Source: Sphaerochaetaceae bacterium (GTDB lineage Bacteria; Spirochaetota; Spirochaetia; Sphaerochaetales; Sphaerochaetaceae). Taken from it: a stretch of 36,117 nt of DNA. Both the position numbers and the translations under genes were made by a program. Under the pieces are notes generated by a model. That model worked only from the letters and a program-made list of their open reading frames with translations. It was not told where the DNA came from and made no database searches. Positions 16,323 to 26,235 of this stretch are shown in pieces (the stretch's first letter is position 1; every line of letters starts with the position of its first letter). The stretch spans positions 1-36,117 of the forward strand of contig JAIKXP010000028.1 of assembly GCA_024684115.1 (NCBI GenBank). Reading direction: 5' to 3'.

Positions 16323-16368
16323 CAATCATACTATGTGTTATTCTTTGGAACAAATTGAGGGTCACACT

Positions 16369-17007
16369 ATGGAGAAAAAGAAAGTAATACTTGCTCTGGC
16401 AATAAATTCCGTCATAACGGTACTCGAATTAATCGCAGTCATCCGCTCATTCATGGAAATGAAACTGTACATGTTCTGCTACTACACCGTACTGAGTAAT
16501 CTTTTCCTTCTGGTTGCTTCCATTCTCTGCATTCTGGGTGAAATAAAAATCCTCAGGGGAGAAGAGGAATTTCTTTCTCAGAAAGTTTCAAGAATTAAGT
16601 ACATGGCAACCTGTACCGTCTCCGTTACATTCCTTGTGGTTGTGTTCATACTAACCCCGACAACAATTGGTGAAAACAGCAGCCTTATCAAAAACTTCAT
16701 ACACCTCATGGTTGACGGATCCATGCTTTACATGCACTTTCTCTGCCCTGTTCTGGCCTTCATCTCATACACAGTACTTGAAAAGCCTCAGGTCTATAAC
16801 AGAAAGCTGCCCCGTCTTGCAATAATACCGACACTCATCTATGCAGCAGTACTCATAATTTTAAACATTGCACGTGTAGTAGTCGGCCCATACCCATTCC
16901 TCATGGTCATGTACAACCCGGTACATATGAGCATTATATGGGCTTTCGGTGTTATTGGCTTTGCATACCTTATTGCCATTATGGTTAACGTAGTTTCAAA
17001 GAGATAA
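16369..17007 (+). CDS. Six-helix membrane protein, Pr6Pr-like
   Basis: This 212-residue integral membrane protein has about six hydrophobic helices. The features FCYYTVLSNLFLLVASIL in helix 2 and the His-Phe-Leu-Cys-Pro turn in MHFLCPVLAFISYTVLEKP resemble the Pr6Pr / FAR-17a-AIG1-like family of small membrane proteins. No enzymatic role is established for bacterial members. The chosen ATG (16369) follows a GAGGG ribosome site; an upstream in-frame ATG at 16333 would add 12 residues and has no such site. It is convergent with pyrG, with only 8 bp between stops and no hairpin terminator. The family assignment is tentative; membrane localisation is clear. Confidence 0.65.
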   Translation: MEKKKVILALAINSVITVLELIAVIRSFMEMKLYMFCYYTVLSNLFLLVASILCILGEIKILRGEEEFLSQKVSRIKYMATCTVSVTFLVVVFILTPTTIGENSSLIKNFIHLMVDGSMLYMHFLCPVLAFISYTVLEKPQVYNRKLPRLAIIPTLIYAAVLIILNIARVVVGPYPFLMVMYNPVHMSIIWAFGVIGFAYLIAIMVNVVSKR

Positions 17008-17015
17008 ACAGTAAT

Positions 17016-18620
17016 CTATAACAACAGCGAAGCTGATATGAAGCCCAGAAACAGCGGATGAGGCCTGTTAGGTCTGCTCTTGAACTCTGGATGAAACTGT
17101 ACTCCTGTAAAGAATGGCCTGTTTTCAAGCTCTATTGTCTCAACAAGATTCGAGTCAGGAGACAGGCCTGAAAGAACAACTCCGTTCTGTGTGAGAACTT
17201 CTCTGTATGAATTGTTGAACTCATACCTGTGCCTGTGTCTTTCGCTTATCTCTTTTGTACCGTAGAGCTTTCTTATGCCCGTGTTATCCATGAGGACACA
17301 GGGGTACTTACCGAGCCTCAGTGTTCCGCCCTTGTTTATCTCATCATTCTGACCGGGCATGAAGTCTATAACCGGGTATGGAGTCTTTGAGTCAAACTCC
17401 CTTGAGTTTGCTCCCTTAAGGCCACAGAGGTTCCTCGCTGCCTCTATTACGGCTATCTGCATGCCGAGACATATTCCGAAGTACGGTTTGTTATTCTCCC
17501 TTGCATACCTGCAGGCGCTGATCATACCCTCGGTTCCACGGGTACCGAAGCCACCGGGAATTATTATGCCATGGGCTTCTTCCAGTACAGACCCGACATT
17601 TTCATCATTTAAGTCTTCAGAGTCCACCCATTTAATCTCAACCCTTGTATCAAGGGCAAAGCCTGCGTGGCGCAGGGCCTCAGTTACTGAGAGGTAAGCA
17701 TCATGAAGCTGAACATATTTACCGACCAGGGCTATTCTGACGCTTCTTTCTGCGTGTTTTATTCTATCAACCATCTTCTCCCAGTCATTAAGATCCGGTT
17801 CCCTGCATTTAATACCCAGCTCCCTGCAGACAATCTCAGAAAGCCCTGCCTTTTCAAGCATGAGCGGCGCTTCATAGAGTATGGGAAGAGTGAGGTTTTC
17901 GATTACACAGTCATTCTTAACGTTGCAGAAGTTGGCAATCTTTCTGAAAACAGACGGATCAGTTATCTTCTCATCAGTTCTGAGGATAATTATGTCTGGA
18001 GAAATACCCATGCCCTGAAGCTCTTTTACGCTGTGCTGGGTAGGTTTAGATTTATGCTCCCCGCTGGCCTTCAGGTAAGGAACAAGGGTTACGTGAATAT
18101 AGAGTACGTTTTCCCTTCCGACCTCAAGACCTACCTGCCTTATGGCTTCAATGAAGGGCTGACTTTCAATGTCTCCTATTGTTCCGCCGGTTTCAGTTAT
18201 GACTACATCTGCATCAGTCTCAGCACCTACCCTGTAGATGAAGTGCTTGATTTCATCGGTTATGTGGGGAATGGTCTGTACGGTTGAACCGAGGTAGCCG
18301 CCCTTTCTTTCCCTCTCAATTACGTTGTTGTAGACCTTTCCTGTTGTAAGGTTTGAGAACCTGTTGAGATCTTCATCTATGAATCTCTCATAGTGACCGA
18401 GGTCCAGGTCTGTTTCAGCTCCGTCTTCCGTAACATAAACTTCTCCGTGCTGGTACGGACTCATGGTACCCGGATCTACATTGATATAGGGATCAAGTTT
18501 CTGGGCTGCAACCTTAAGTCCCCTTGCCTTCAGCAACCTTCCGAGGGAGGCTGCAGTAATTCCTTTTCCGAGTCCTGATACAACTCCGCCGGTTACGAAT
18601 ATGTACTTACACTGCCTCAT
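17016..18620 (-). CDS. pyrG: CTP synthase
   Basis: This 534-residue enzyme makes CTP from UTP, ATP and glutamine. The N-terminal amidoligase domain (about 1-265) begins [20 protein letters not shown] and includes [19 protein letters not shown] and [14 protein letters not shown]. The C-terminal class I glutaminase has Cys384 in YFGICLGMQ with His510 and Glu512 in GVQFHPEF, so the triad is complete. The ATG at 18620 is chosen because AAGGAGG (18626-18632 complement) is 5 nt upstream and the conserved N-terminus starts there. A frame from 18686 would overlap nadE by 56 bp. It begins 10 bp after the nadE stop and is the last gene of the six-gene nitrogen operon. Confidence 0.97.
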   Translation of the reverse strand: MRQCKYIFVTGGVVSGLGKGITAASLGRLLKARGLKVAAQKLDPYINVDPGTMSPYQHGEVYVTEDGAETDLDLGHYERFIDEDLNRFSNLTTGKVYNNVIERERKGGYLGSTVQTIPHITDEIKHFIYRVGAETDADVVITETGGTIGDIESQPFIEAIRQVGLEVGRENVLYIHVTLVPYLKASGEHKSKPTQHSVKELQGMGISPDIIILRTDEKITDPSVFRKIANFCNVKNDCVIENLTLPILYEAPLMLEKAGLSEIVCRELGIKCREPDLNDWEKMVDRIKHAERSVRIALVGKYVQLHDAYLSVTEALRHAGFALDTRVEIKWVDSEDLNDENVGSVLEEAHGIIIPGGFGTRGTEGMISACRYARENNKPYFGICLGMQIAVIEAARNLCGLKGANSREFDSKTPYPVIDFMPGQNDEINKGGTLRLGKYPCVLMDNTGIRKLYGTKEISERHRHRYEFNNSYREVLTQNGVVLSGLSPDSNLVETIELENRPFFTGVQFHPEFKSRPNRPHPLFLGFISASLLL

Positions 18621-18630
18621 GGGTTCCTCC

Positions 18631-19359
18631 TTAAATTGACGGTTCAAAACACGGGATGGGCTGAAGCTTGAAGAGGTTTCTTTCATGAAGGGAGTCTATG
18701 AGCTTCTTATGCTCTGCGTTTTCTATCTTTCCCTCCCTTATGTATCTGTCCAGCTCTTCATAGGTAAAGCCCAGGTTCTGTTCATCAGACTTTCCGGTAA
18801 GTCCGTCTTCCGGTACCTTGTCTACAAACTCGGACGGCAGTCCCAGAACACGTCCTATCTCCTTGACCTCATGAACGGTCAGACGGGATAGCGGACTGAA
18901 ATCTCCGGCTCCGTCTCCGTAACGGGTTGCGTAGCCTACCCAGTCCTCTGAAAGATTACATGTGTTTGCAACCCTGCCGTTACAGCTCTGGGAGACTGCA
19001 TAGAGCACACTCATACGTATTCTGGCAGGCAGATTTGTCGTGCTCTGCTTTGAAAGAGTAAATGGAATATTTCTTACAACAGCATCTACCGCTTCCTTTA
19101 TGTTTATCTCATAACTCTTTATATCAAGAAAATTTACAAGTCTTCTTGATACGTCTATATCATGCTGATTGCCCTGAGGAAGAAGTACTCCCGTTACACG
19201 GTCCCGTCCAAGAGCCTTTACGCAGAGGGCGGCAGTAACGGAGCTGTCTTTGCCTCCGGAAATTCCAACAATTGCATTACAACCTTCTCCGTTTGAGGCA
19301 AAGAAGCTCCTGATCCATTTAATACAGTTAAGCGTTGTTTTTTCGTAGTCCATAGTCAT
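18631..19359 (-). CDS. nadE: NH3-dependent NAD+ synthetase
   Basis: This 242-residue cytosolic N-type ATP pyrophosphatase converts deamido-NAD to NAD using free ammonia. The PP-loop is SGGKDS (residues 34-39) in [41 protein letters not shown] forms the deamido-NAD/ATP site, quoted here as two parts: [18 protein letters not shown] and DFSPLSRL. There is no fused nitrilase-type glutaminase, so it depends on ammonia. The first ATG (19357-19359) overlaps the glmS stop as ATGA; a second ATG two codons later fits the GGTGG site better. Its place between glmS and pyrG makes sense as an ammonia consumer in the operon. Confidence 0.93.
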   Translation of the reverse strand: MTMDYEKTTLNCIKWIRSFFASNGEGCNAIVGISGGKDSSVTAALCVKALGRDRVTGVLLPQGNQHDIDVSRRLVNFLDIKSYEINIKEAVDAVVRNIPFTLSKQSTTNLPARIRMSVLYAVSQSCNGRVANTCNLSEDWVGYATRYGDGAGDFSPLSRLTVHEVKEIGRVLGLPSEFVDKVPEDGLTGKSDEQNLGFTYEELDRYIREGKIENAEHKKLIDSLHERNLFKLQPIPCFEPSI

Positions 19360-21200
19360 TCCACCGTTACGCTTTTAGCAAGATTTCTTGGTTTATCAAC
19401 ATCAAGACCCCGGCTGAGGCTTGTGTAGTAACTTAGTAGCTGGAGAGGTACTACTGCAAGGGAAGCCATGAACAGTCCGTTTACAGACGGTATTTTAATC
19501 ATGTAATCGCAAACGCTCTCAATTCCCTTATCCTCAAGGTCCGTGACGGTAATCAGCCTGGCTCCGCGGGACTTACACTCAATCATGTTGGAAAGTGTTT
19601 TATCCGCTATATGAGGGCAGGTTATGACTCCCACTACCACGGTTCCGTCCTCAATCAGGCTTATGGTTCCGTGTTTAAGTTCCCCGGCAGCATAGGCCTC
19701 TGAGTGTATGTAGCTTATTTCCTTCATCTTGAGGCTTCCCTCAAGGCATATGGCATAATCCATGTTTCTTCCTATGAAGAACATATCCTGTCTGGAAGAA
19801 AACACGGTGGCTAGTCTCTGGTACTTCTCCTTGTCCGAGAGAATGGAACTTATCTTATCCGGCAGTTCCTTCAGTTCTCCTATCATCTGCGAATACATAA
19901 CTGCATCCAGATTTCCCCTGATGAAGGCCATCTGAATTACAAGAAGATAGAGAGCTATAAGCTGGGCACTGTAGGCCTTGGTTGTTGCTACTGATATCTC
20001 AGGTCCGGCCAGTGTCAGTATTACATGATCAGCTTCATTTGCTATTGATGAGCCGTTTACGTTTACTATGGCAAGGGTTCTGATTCCCAAGCTCTTTGCC
20101 TTTCTCAGGGCTGCAAGACTGTCAGCGGTTTCTCCAGACTGGGAGATTACTATGAAGAGGCACTCCTTACAGGCGTACATGCTCCTGTATCTGAACTCTG
20201 AAGCAAGTTCAACACGTACGGGAACATCCGTTACGGCCTCCGTCATATACTGGGCAGCAACTCCTGCATGCCAGGCTGAGCCGCAGGCCACAATTATTAT
20301 CTGTTTTAAATCCTGGAAGAAGGATTCATCAAGCTGGTCATCACAGATACAGATTCCTTCATCCTCAATATACCTGTCCAGCATGCGTCTGATTACATCA
20401 GGCTGTTCATGTATTTCCTTGAGCATGAAGTGCTCGTATCCGTGCTTTTCGGCACTGTCTGTTTCCCAGTCTACGGTCTTCTTCCTTATGCTTATCCTGT
20501 CTCCGTTCAGATTGAAGAACTCGACCTTCCCCTTTTTAAGTCTGGCAGCCTGAAGGTTGCCAAGGTAATAGAAACTGCGGGTGCGGGAGAGTATGGCAGA
20601 AACATCTGAAGCAAGAAATGAGGAATCCTGTGTTGTTCCTATTACAAGAGGTGAGTCGTTTCTTGCTGCATATATTTCTTCAGGATAGTCATCGAACATG
20701 AGGGCAACAGCATAACTGCCCTTGACCCTTACCATTGTTCGGTTAATTGCATCTATAGGACCGATACGGTACTTCCTGTAGTAGTAATCTACGAGTTTAA
20801 TCAGCACCTCAGTGTCTGTTTCACTGTAAAATTCATAACCGTTGTCTGTAAGTTTCTGTTTAAGTTCTGCGTAGTTCTCAATAATACCGTTATGGACACC
20901 GGTAACGGTACTTCTGACTCCGCCGCTTACATGCGGATGTGCGTTCTGAACGCTGGGCGCTCCGTGAGTTGCCCACCTTGTGTGCCCTATTCCGCTCATT
21001 CCCTTAAGGGCCTTCCCGCCGTGTGTCCTGTCAGAGAGTGCCTTAAGCTTTCCCGTGGTTTTTTCTATTACGACAGGAAGACTGCTGTCCCTTACTGCTA
21101 TTCCAGCTGAGTCATATCCCCTGTATTCCAGCTTCTTAAGGCATTCAAGCAGTATGGGAGCTGCCTGTTCACGCCCCGTAAAACCTACTATTCCGCACAT
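19356..21200 (-). CDS. glmS: Glutamine:fructose-6-phosphate aminotransferase (isomerizing)
   Basis: This 614-residue enzyme makes glucosamine-6-phosphate, the first step to UDP-GlcNAc and peptidoglycan. The N-terminal class II glutaminase starts at MCGIVGFTG with Cys2 as nucleophile after Met removal. It continues with GIGHTRWATHGAPS and GVHNGIIENYAELK. Two SIS sugar-isomerase domains follow (about 290-600), with ACGSAWHAGVAAQYMTE, ISQSGETADSLAAL and SEAYAAGELKHGTISLI. The C-terminus [11 protein letters not shown] is the conserved glmS end that contributes to the sugar site. It starts 8 bp after the glnN stop. No glmS ribozyme leader can fit in that gap, so regulation must come from the operon promoter. 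Confidence 0.97.
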   Translation of the reverse strand: MCGIVGFTGREQAAPILLECLKKLEYRGYDSAGIAVRDSSLPVVIEKTTGKLKALSDRTHGGKALKGMSGIGHTRWATHGAPSVQNAHPHVSGGVRSTVTGVHNGIIENYAELKQKLTDNGYEFYSETDTEVLIKLVDYYYRKYRIGPIDAINRTMVRVKGSYAVALMFDDYPEEIYAARNDSPLVIGTTQDSSFLASDVSAILSRTRSFYYLGNLQAARLKKGKVEFFNLNGDRISIRKKTVDWETDSAEKHGYEHFMLKEIHEQPDVIRRMLDRYIEDEGICICDDQLDESFFQDLKQIIIVACGSAWHAGVAAQYMTEAVTDVPVRVELASEFRYRSMYACKECLFIVISQSGETADSLAALRKAKSLGIRTLAIVNVNGSSIANEADHVILTLAGPEISVATTKAYSAQLIALYLLVIQMAFIRGNLDAVMYSQMIGELKELPDKISSILSDKEKYQRLATVFSSRQDMFFIGRNMDYAICLEGSLKMKEISYIHSEAYAAGELKHGTISLIEDGTVVVGVITCPHIADKTLSNMIECKSRGARLITVTDLEDKGIESVCDYMIKIPSVNGLFMASLAVVPLQLLSYYTSLSRGLDVDKPRNLAKSVTVE

Positions 21201-21208
21201 TTCAGGCC

Positions 21209-23296
21209 TCAGACTGAAAACAGAAGCTGTCTGTAGGAAGGATAAGGCCAGAGTCTTTCAGGAATCATCTCCTCTTCGCAGTCAACTGTCTTTCTTATCT
21301 CATCCATCAGGGAAAGAATACTGTCATGACAGTAAGCAACTGCCCTGTAATCATTATCCCCGGGTGCATTTTCAAGGGCGTTCTTAAGCCTACCGTTAAG
21401 AATATAAAGCTGTGCATTGAGATCAGACAGTTTTTCAAGAATCTCTTCTTCAATATGGACTGCTGAAGAATAAAGAACCTTTCTCTTCTCAGAAGCTGCT
21501 TCACAAAGCTCTCTTTCATAGGAAGAGACAGACGGGATTATTTCCCTCTGTACCATGTCTGAAAGAGTTGCTGCCTCAATGGTGCAGATACTGCAGTACT
21601 TCTGCATGTGTATCTCATCCCTGGCCCTCATCTCAGCTTCAGTCATGACAGAGTTTCTGACCATAAGATCAATGTTTTTCTTCTCAAGGTACCTTGGAAT
21701 GGCTTCACATGTAGTTCTGAGGTTTGACAGTCCCCTTGCAGCAGCTTCCTCTATCCACGTACTGTCATAGCCGTTTCCGTTGAAGATAATCCTTCTGTGC
21801 AGGGTAAACTCTTCCTTAATCAGAGAGTGAAGGTCCTCTCCTTTTTCAAGCCTGTCGGCATAGAGCCTGAGCCTGTCTGCGACAATCGTGTTGAGCACGG
21901 TATTTGGGCCGGCTATTGACTGGCTTGATCCCGGCATACGGAACTCAAACTTGTTTCCGGTAAAGGCAATGGGGCTTGTTCTGTTTCTGTCAGTGTTGTC
22001 TCTCGGAATAAACGGCATGGTATCTATTCCAACCTTAATTGGCTTGATTACAGTACCGTTATAGCTCTTTTCTTCTATTATAGACTCAACTATATTTCCG
22101 AGTTCGGTACCAAGGAAGATAGAGATAATAGCTGGAGGGGCTTCATTTCCTCCGAGTCTGTGGTCGTTTCCGGCATAGGAAACACTGCATCTGAGAAGGT
22201 CCTGATATTCATCTACTGCACTGACAAAGGCAGAGAGGAAGAGAAGGAATCTTGCATTCTGCTGAGGAGTCTTTCCCGGAGAAAGAAGGTTCTCTCCCCT
22301 GTCTGTTGCAATGGACCAGTTGTTGTGCTTACCGCTGCCGTTTACACCGTCAAAAGGTTTTTCGGAGAGTATACATACAAGGTTGTGTCTGTCAGCTACC
22401 TGCCTCATTACGTTCATGGTAAGCTGGTTCTGGTCGTTTGCACTGTTACAGTCAGTGTACACCGGAGCCATTTCATGCTGGGAAGGAGCCACCTCATTAT
22501 GCTTTGTTTTGGCAGGAATGCCGAGCTTCCAGAGTTCTTTCTCAAGGTCCTTCATGAACTCTGAAACTCTTGGCTTGATAGAACCGAAGTAGTGGTCATC
22601 AAGCTGCTGTGTTTTAGGAGGTTTTGCTCCGAAAAGGGTCCTTCCGCATATACGGAGGTCCTCCCTTTTAAGGTACAGCTCTTTGTCAATAAGAAAATAC
22701 TCCTGCTCAGATCCGGCCATAGATGTAACGGAGACTGTGTTTTCATCACCCAGGAGTCTCAGAACCCTGAGAGCCTGAGTATTTAGGGCCTTCATGGATC
22801 TGAGCAGGGGAGTTTTCTTATCAAGGGCTTCTCCGGAATAGGAGAAGAACATGGTTGGAATGCATAGGCTTCCATCCAGAACAAAAGCATGGGATGAAGG
22901 ATCCCAGGCGCTGTATCCGCGGGCTTCAAAAGTAGCCCTCAATCCTCCGGAAGGAAATGAAGAAGCATCTGGCTCGCCCTTTATGAGTTCTCTGCCTGAA
23001 AACTCAGTAACAGCTGAGCCCTTCCCGTCCGGAGATATAAAACTTTCATGTTTTTCTGCGGTTCCGCCGTTCAGTGGCTGGAACCAGTGGGTATAGTGGG
23101 TTGCCCCGAGACCTAAGGCCCATTTCTTCATGCCTTCAGCAATTGCATCTGCTGCTTCTATACTCAGGCTTTTACCTGAGTCAATGCAGTCCCTGTATTC
23201 AGTGAGGAATTTCTCTTCAACATATTCCTTCATGACCGGGTAATCAAATACGCATGAACCGTAAATCTTTTCAAGACTGTTTTTTCCTTCCATCAT
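21209..23296 (-). CDS. glnN: Glutamine synthetase type III
   Basis: This 695-residue enzyme makes glutamine from glutamate, ATP and ammonia. Its size and motifs are those of GSIII rather than the 440-470-residue GSI. Segments include YTHWFQPLNGGTAEKHESF, the glutamate/metal-site region KHNEVAPSQHEMAPVY, GVNGSGKHNNWSIATD, and DRNRTSPIAFTGNKFEFRMP. The C-terminal helical region (about 560-690) is specific to type III. No GSI adenylylation loop is visible, so control is probably transcriptional or through product inhibition. The start overlaps the asnB stop (ATGATGG at 23296). GSIII is frequent in Bacteroidetes, some Firmicutes, cyanobacteria and spirochaetes. Confidence 0.95.
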   Translation of the reverse strand: MMEGKNSLEKIYGSCVFDYPVMKEYVEEKFLTEYRDCIDSGKSLSIEAADAIAEGMKKWALGLGATHYTHWFQPLNGGTAEKHESFISPDGKGSAVTEFSGRELIKGEPDASSFPSGGLRATFEARGYSAWDPSSHAFVLDGSLCIPTMFFSYSGEALDKKTPLLRSMKALNTQALRVLRLLGDENTVSVTSMAGSEQEYFLIDKELYLKREDLRICGRTLFGAKPPKTQQLDDHYFGSIKPRVSEFMKDLEKELWKLGIPAKTKHNEVAPSQHEMAPVYTDCNSANDQNQLTMNVMRQVADRHNLVCILSEKPFDGVNGSGKHNNWSIATDRGENLLSPGKTPQQNARFLLFLSAFVSAVDEYQDLLRCSVSYAGNDHRLGGNEAPPAIISIFLGTELGNIVESIIEEKSYNGTVIKPIKVGIDTMPFIPRDNTDRNRTSPIAFTGNKFEFRMPGSSQSIAGPNTVLNTIVADRLRLYADRLEKGEDLHSLIKEEFTLHRRIIFNGNGYDSTWIEEAAARGLSNLRTTCEAIPRYLEKKNIDLMVRNSVMTEAEMRARDEIHMQKYCSICTIEAATLSDMVQREIIPSVSSYERELCEAASEKRKVLYSSAVHIEEEILEKLSDLNAQLYILNGRLKNALENAPGDNDYRAVAYCHDSILSLMDEIRKTVDCEEEMIPERLWPYPSYRQLLFSV

Positions 23297-24876
23297 TTTC
23301 CACTCTCCCCATAGTTTGACAGTACACGTGCTGAAGGATCATCTACGTTGCACCCTTCCCATTCCCTGTTCGGCATCCAGTAATCAGGAATCATCCTTTC
23401 CTGAGAGGGATAGTATTTTTCAAATATTTCCCTGTAGAGAAGGCTTTCCTTTGTAAACGGGCAGCAGTACTCATACCTGTTTCTTCTCACCTCAAAGTCA
23501 TAATCTGTATATTTCTTTTCAGCGTAAGCCTTCAGTCCGTCTACCATACTGTGCCCGACAGCGTCTGAGAAGGCTGCCTTCTGGCGGAAGAGTATGCTGT
23601 CAGGAAGAATATGGTCCTTTTCAAAGGCCTTCCTTAAAAGATACTTTCCCATACCGTATGTGTTCATCTTTAGAGAGGGATCAATGGAGAGCACATAACG
23701 CACAAAATCAAGGTCTCCGAACGGAACACGTGCCTCCAGACTGTTGTCTGAAATACAACGGTCTGCCCTCAGTACATCATAGTAATGAATCTCCCTTATC
23801 CTCTTTTCAGCCTCCTTCTGGAACTCTGATGGGGAAGGAGCAAAGTCAGTGTACTTGTAACCGAAGAGCTCATCAGAGATTTCACCTGTAAGGAGGACCT
23901 TAACATCTGTATTCTCATGTATTTTCTTGCAGCACAGATACATACCGAGACTTGCCCTTATGGTGGTTATATCCCATGTTCCAAGAATGGATATAACCTC
24001 CTCAAGACTGTCCAGCACTTCCTGCATGCTCATATGAAACTCCATATGATCACTGCCCATAAAGGAGGCGGCTTCAGCTGCGTACCTTAAATCAATAGGG
24101 TCGGTGTCCATTCCTATTGCAAAGGTCCTTATTTTCTTACCGAGTATTGAAGAAGAGATGGCACAGACAAGACTTGAATCAAGACCTCCGGAAAGGAGGA
24201 ACCCGAGCGGAGCATCTGAATCCAGTCTTTTCCTGACACCTTCAATCAGTTTTTCCCTGATCTCAGAGCATACCTTATCAATAGAGTCACTACTGAAGGA
24301 GGAAACTGAAGATATATCCATATAACTTACAAACTCTCCATCCTTGTAGTAGTGGCCGGGAGGAAAAGGAATAACCTTGTCGCAAAGCCCTATAAGGCAT
24401 CTGGCTTCGCTGCAGAAAATAATGTTTCCATCACCAAGGTATCCGTAAAACAGCGGACGGATACCAATGGGGTCTCTGGCAGCAACAAGACTGCCGCTTT
24501 CCCCGTCATATATAACAAGAGCAAACTCAGCGTCCAGTTCCCTGAACATATCCGTTCCCTTCTCCTTATAGAGAGGAAGGAGAATTTCACAGTCCGAGTC
24601 GCTTTTAAACTCATATCTGTCCTTAAGAGATTCCTTTATCGGTCTGAAGCCGTAAATCTCACCGTTACATACCAGGCTCATTCTCTGCAGACGGAATGGC
24701 TGCATACCCAGATTACTACAGTCCATTATTGAGAGTCTGTTGAAGCCGAGATATGTATTATCTCCTACATATTCAAAAGAAGAATTGTCCGGACCCCTCA
24801 TTGAGGATCTGTTAAAGAATCCCTTTATGTAATCTGTAGAATAATGAGTTGAGCTGTAACCGATAATGGAACACAT
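23293..24876 (-). CDS. asnB: Asparagine synthase (glutamine-hydrolysing)
   Basis: This 527-residue enzyme converts aspartate and glutamine to asparagine and glutamate with ATP. The class II glutaminase begins MCSIIGYSS (Cys2 nucleophile) with MRGPDNSSFEYVGD and LVCNGEIYGF. The ATP-pyrophosphatase domain (from about 200) has the PP-loop FLLSGGLDSSLVCAIS and GEISDELFGYKYTDFAP. NSLEARVPFGDLDFVRYVL and the helical C-terminus complete the AsnB pattern. The length is slightly short of the E. coli enzyme but no motif is missing. It starts 3 bp after the gdhA stop and overlaps glnN by 4 bp. Confidence 0.95.
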   Translation of the reverse strand: MCSIIGYSSTHYSTDYIKGFFNRSSMRGPDNSSFEYVGDNTYLGFNRLSIMDCSNLGMQPFRLQRMSLVCNGEIYGFRPIKESLKDRYEFKSDSDCEILLPLYKEKGTDMFRELDAEFALVIYDGESGSLVAARDPIGIRPLFYGYLGDGNIIFCSEARCLIGLCDKVIPFPPGHYYKDGEFVSYMDISSVSSFSSDSIDKVCSEIREKLIEGVRKRLDSDAPLGFLLSGGLDSSLVCAISSSILGKKIRTFAIGMDTDPIDLRYAAEAASFMGSDHMEFHMSMQEVLDSLEEVISILGTWDITTIRASLGMYLCCKKIHENTDVKVLLTGEISDELFGYKYTDFAPSPSEFQKEAEKRIREIHYYDVLRADRCISDNSLEARVPFGDLDFVRYVLSIDPSLKMNTYGMGKYLLRKAFEKDHILPDSILFRQKAAFSDAVGHSMVDGLKAYAEKKYTDYDFEVRRNRYEYCCPFTKESLLYREIFEKYYPSQERMIPDYWMPNREWEGCNVDDPSARVLSNYGESGK

Positions 24877-24879
24877 AAG

Positions 24880-26226
24880 TTAAACTACCCCCTGAGTCTC
24901 CATGGCCTCAGATACCTTTAGGAAGGCAACAATGTTTGCACCTGCAACATAGTCTTTTTCCATGCCGTACTCTCTGGCCGCCTTGTCTATCTTGTGGAAA
25001 ATCTTAACCATAATATGCTTGAGCTTGCTGTCTACCTCATCAAAACTCCAGTAGAGTCTTTCTGAGTTCTGGCTCATCTCAAGAGCTGAAGTTGCAACTC
25101 CTCCGGCATTTGCTGCCTTTCCGGGGAGGAAGAAGACTCCATTTTCCTTAAGGAAAGCTGTAGCATCTGCAGTGGTCGGCATATTTGCACCCTCACAGAC
25201 TGCAATAACTCCGTTTTCAACAAGTGTCTGTGCATCTTTGAGATTAAGCTCATTCTGTGTTGCACACGGAAGGGCTACATCTGTCTTAATGATCCACTGG
25301 TTGTTGTTTTCCTTCTTCTTGTCGTGGTATACGGCACTCTTTCTCTGTGCAGCATAGGCTGTGAGTCTCTGTCTTTTCTTCTCCTTAACATCCTTGAGAA
25401 GTTCAACATCTATACCCTCCGGGTCATATACCCAGCCTGTTGAATCTGAGCATGTTACAACCCTGGCTCCAAGCTGCTGAGCCTTTTCAATTGCATAGAT
25501 AGCTACGTTTCCGGAACCGGAAACAGAAACAGTCTTATCCTTTATACTCATTCCGTTGCTGTTGAGCATTTCTTCAGTTATATAAAGAAGACCGTAACCT
25601 GTAGCCTCTACCCTTCCCTTTGAACCACCAAAGGTCTTGCCCTTTCCGGTAAGTACGCCCTCAAATCTTCCTGTGAGCTTCTTGTACTCTCCGTAAAGAT
25701 ATCCAATTTCCCTTCCGCCGGTTCCAATATCTCCGGCAGGAACGTCAGTATCTGCACCTATGTGTCTGTAAAGCTCCTGCATGAAGGCCTGGCAGAAAGC
25801 CATGACTTCCCTGTCGGATTTTCCCTTCGGGTCAAAGTCTGAACCACCCTTACCACCACCGATTGGAAGGCCTGTAAGTGCATTTTTGAAAATCTGCTCA
25901 AAACCGAGGAACTTAATAATACTCGGGGTTACGCTAGGGTGCAGTCTCAGTCCGCCCTTGTAAGGACCGATTGCAGAGTTGAACTGAACTCTGATTCCAT
26001 TGTTGACATGGACCTGTCCCTTGTCATCAATCCATGGAACTCTGAAGATAATCTGACGCTCCGGGGCAACAAGGCGCTCAAGAAGAGCTTCCCTTCTGTA
26101 TTCTTCTTCCCTTCTGGCAATTACAGGACGTATTGAATCCAGTACTTCCTTAACTGCCTGATGGAATTCCGTCTGAGAGGGGTTCTGATCAACAACTCCT
26201 CTGTAAACATCATCTACATATGACAT
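24880..26226 (-). CDS. gdhA: NADP-type glutamate dehydrogenase (hexameric)
   Basis: This 448-residue enzyme reductively aminates 2-oxoglutarate to glutamate, the entry point for ammonia. Lys90 (GPYKGGLRLHPSV) and Lys126 (LPIGGGKGGSDFDPKGKSD) match substrate and catalytic lysines. The catalytic Asp lies in VPAGDIGTGGREIGYLYG. The Rossmann domain has VSVSGSGNVAIYAIEKA, followed by CATQNELN and EGANMPTT. The length and motifs fit the small hexameric GDH (E. coli GdhA type), usually NADPH-specific, though cofactor use is not proven here. AGGAGA precedes the ATG, and that site lies in one arm of an inverted repeat. First gene of the operon, divergent from the LysR gene. Confidence 0.96.
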   Translation of the reverse strand: MSYVDDVYRGVVDQNPSQTEFHQAVKEVLDSIRPVIARREEEYRREALLERLVAPERQIIFRVPWIDDKGQVHVNNGIRVQFNSAIGPYKGGLRLHPSVTPSIIKFLGFEQIFKNALTGLPIGGGKGGSDFDPKGKSDREVMAFCQAFMQELYRHIGADTDVPAGDIGTGGREIGYLYGEYKKLTGRFEGVLTGKGKTFGGSKGRVEATGYGLLYITEEMLNSNGMSIKDKTVSVSGSGNVAIYAIEKAQQLGARVVTCSDSTGWVYDPEGIDVELLKDVKEKKRQRLTAYAAQRKSAVYHDKKKENNNQWIIKTDVALPCATQNELNLKDAQTLVENGVIAVCEGANMPTTADATAFLKENGVFFLPGKAANAGGVATSALEMSQNSERLYWSFDEVDSKLKHIMVKIFHKIDKAAREYGMEKDYVAGANIVAFLKVSEAMETQGVV

Positions 26227-26235
26227 ATATTTTTT

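Noticed and set aside
17703-18287. 194-residue rightward frame antisense to pyrG
   Set aside because: It lies wholly inside the well-supported pyrG gene; the frame is open because of pyrG codon use and the product has no family resemblance.
18621-18686. N-terminal extension of CTP synthase (22 residues)
   Set aside because: It overlaps nadE by 56 bp, is unlike PyrG N-termini, and a strong AAGGAGG sits just before the ATG at 18620.
20068-20553. 161-residue rightward frame antisense to glmS
   Set aside because: It is a shadow of glmS, rich in Ser and Leu from complementing its codons, and has no ribosome site.
21201-21208. A glmS ribozyme leader upstream of glmS
   Set aside because: Only 8 bp separate glnN from glmS, so there is no room for the ribozyme.
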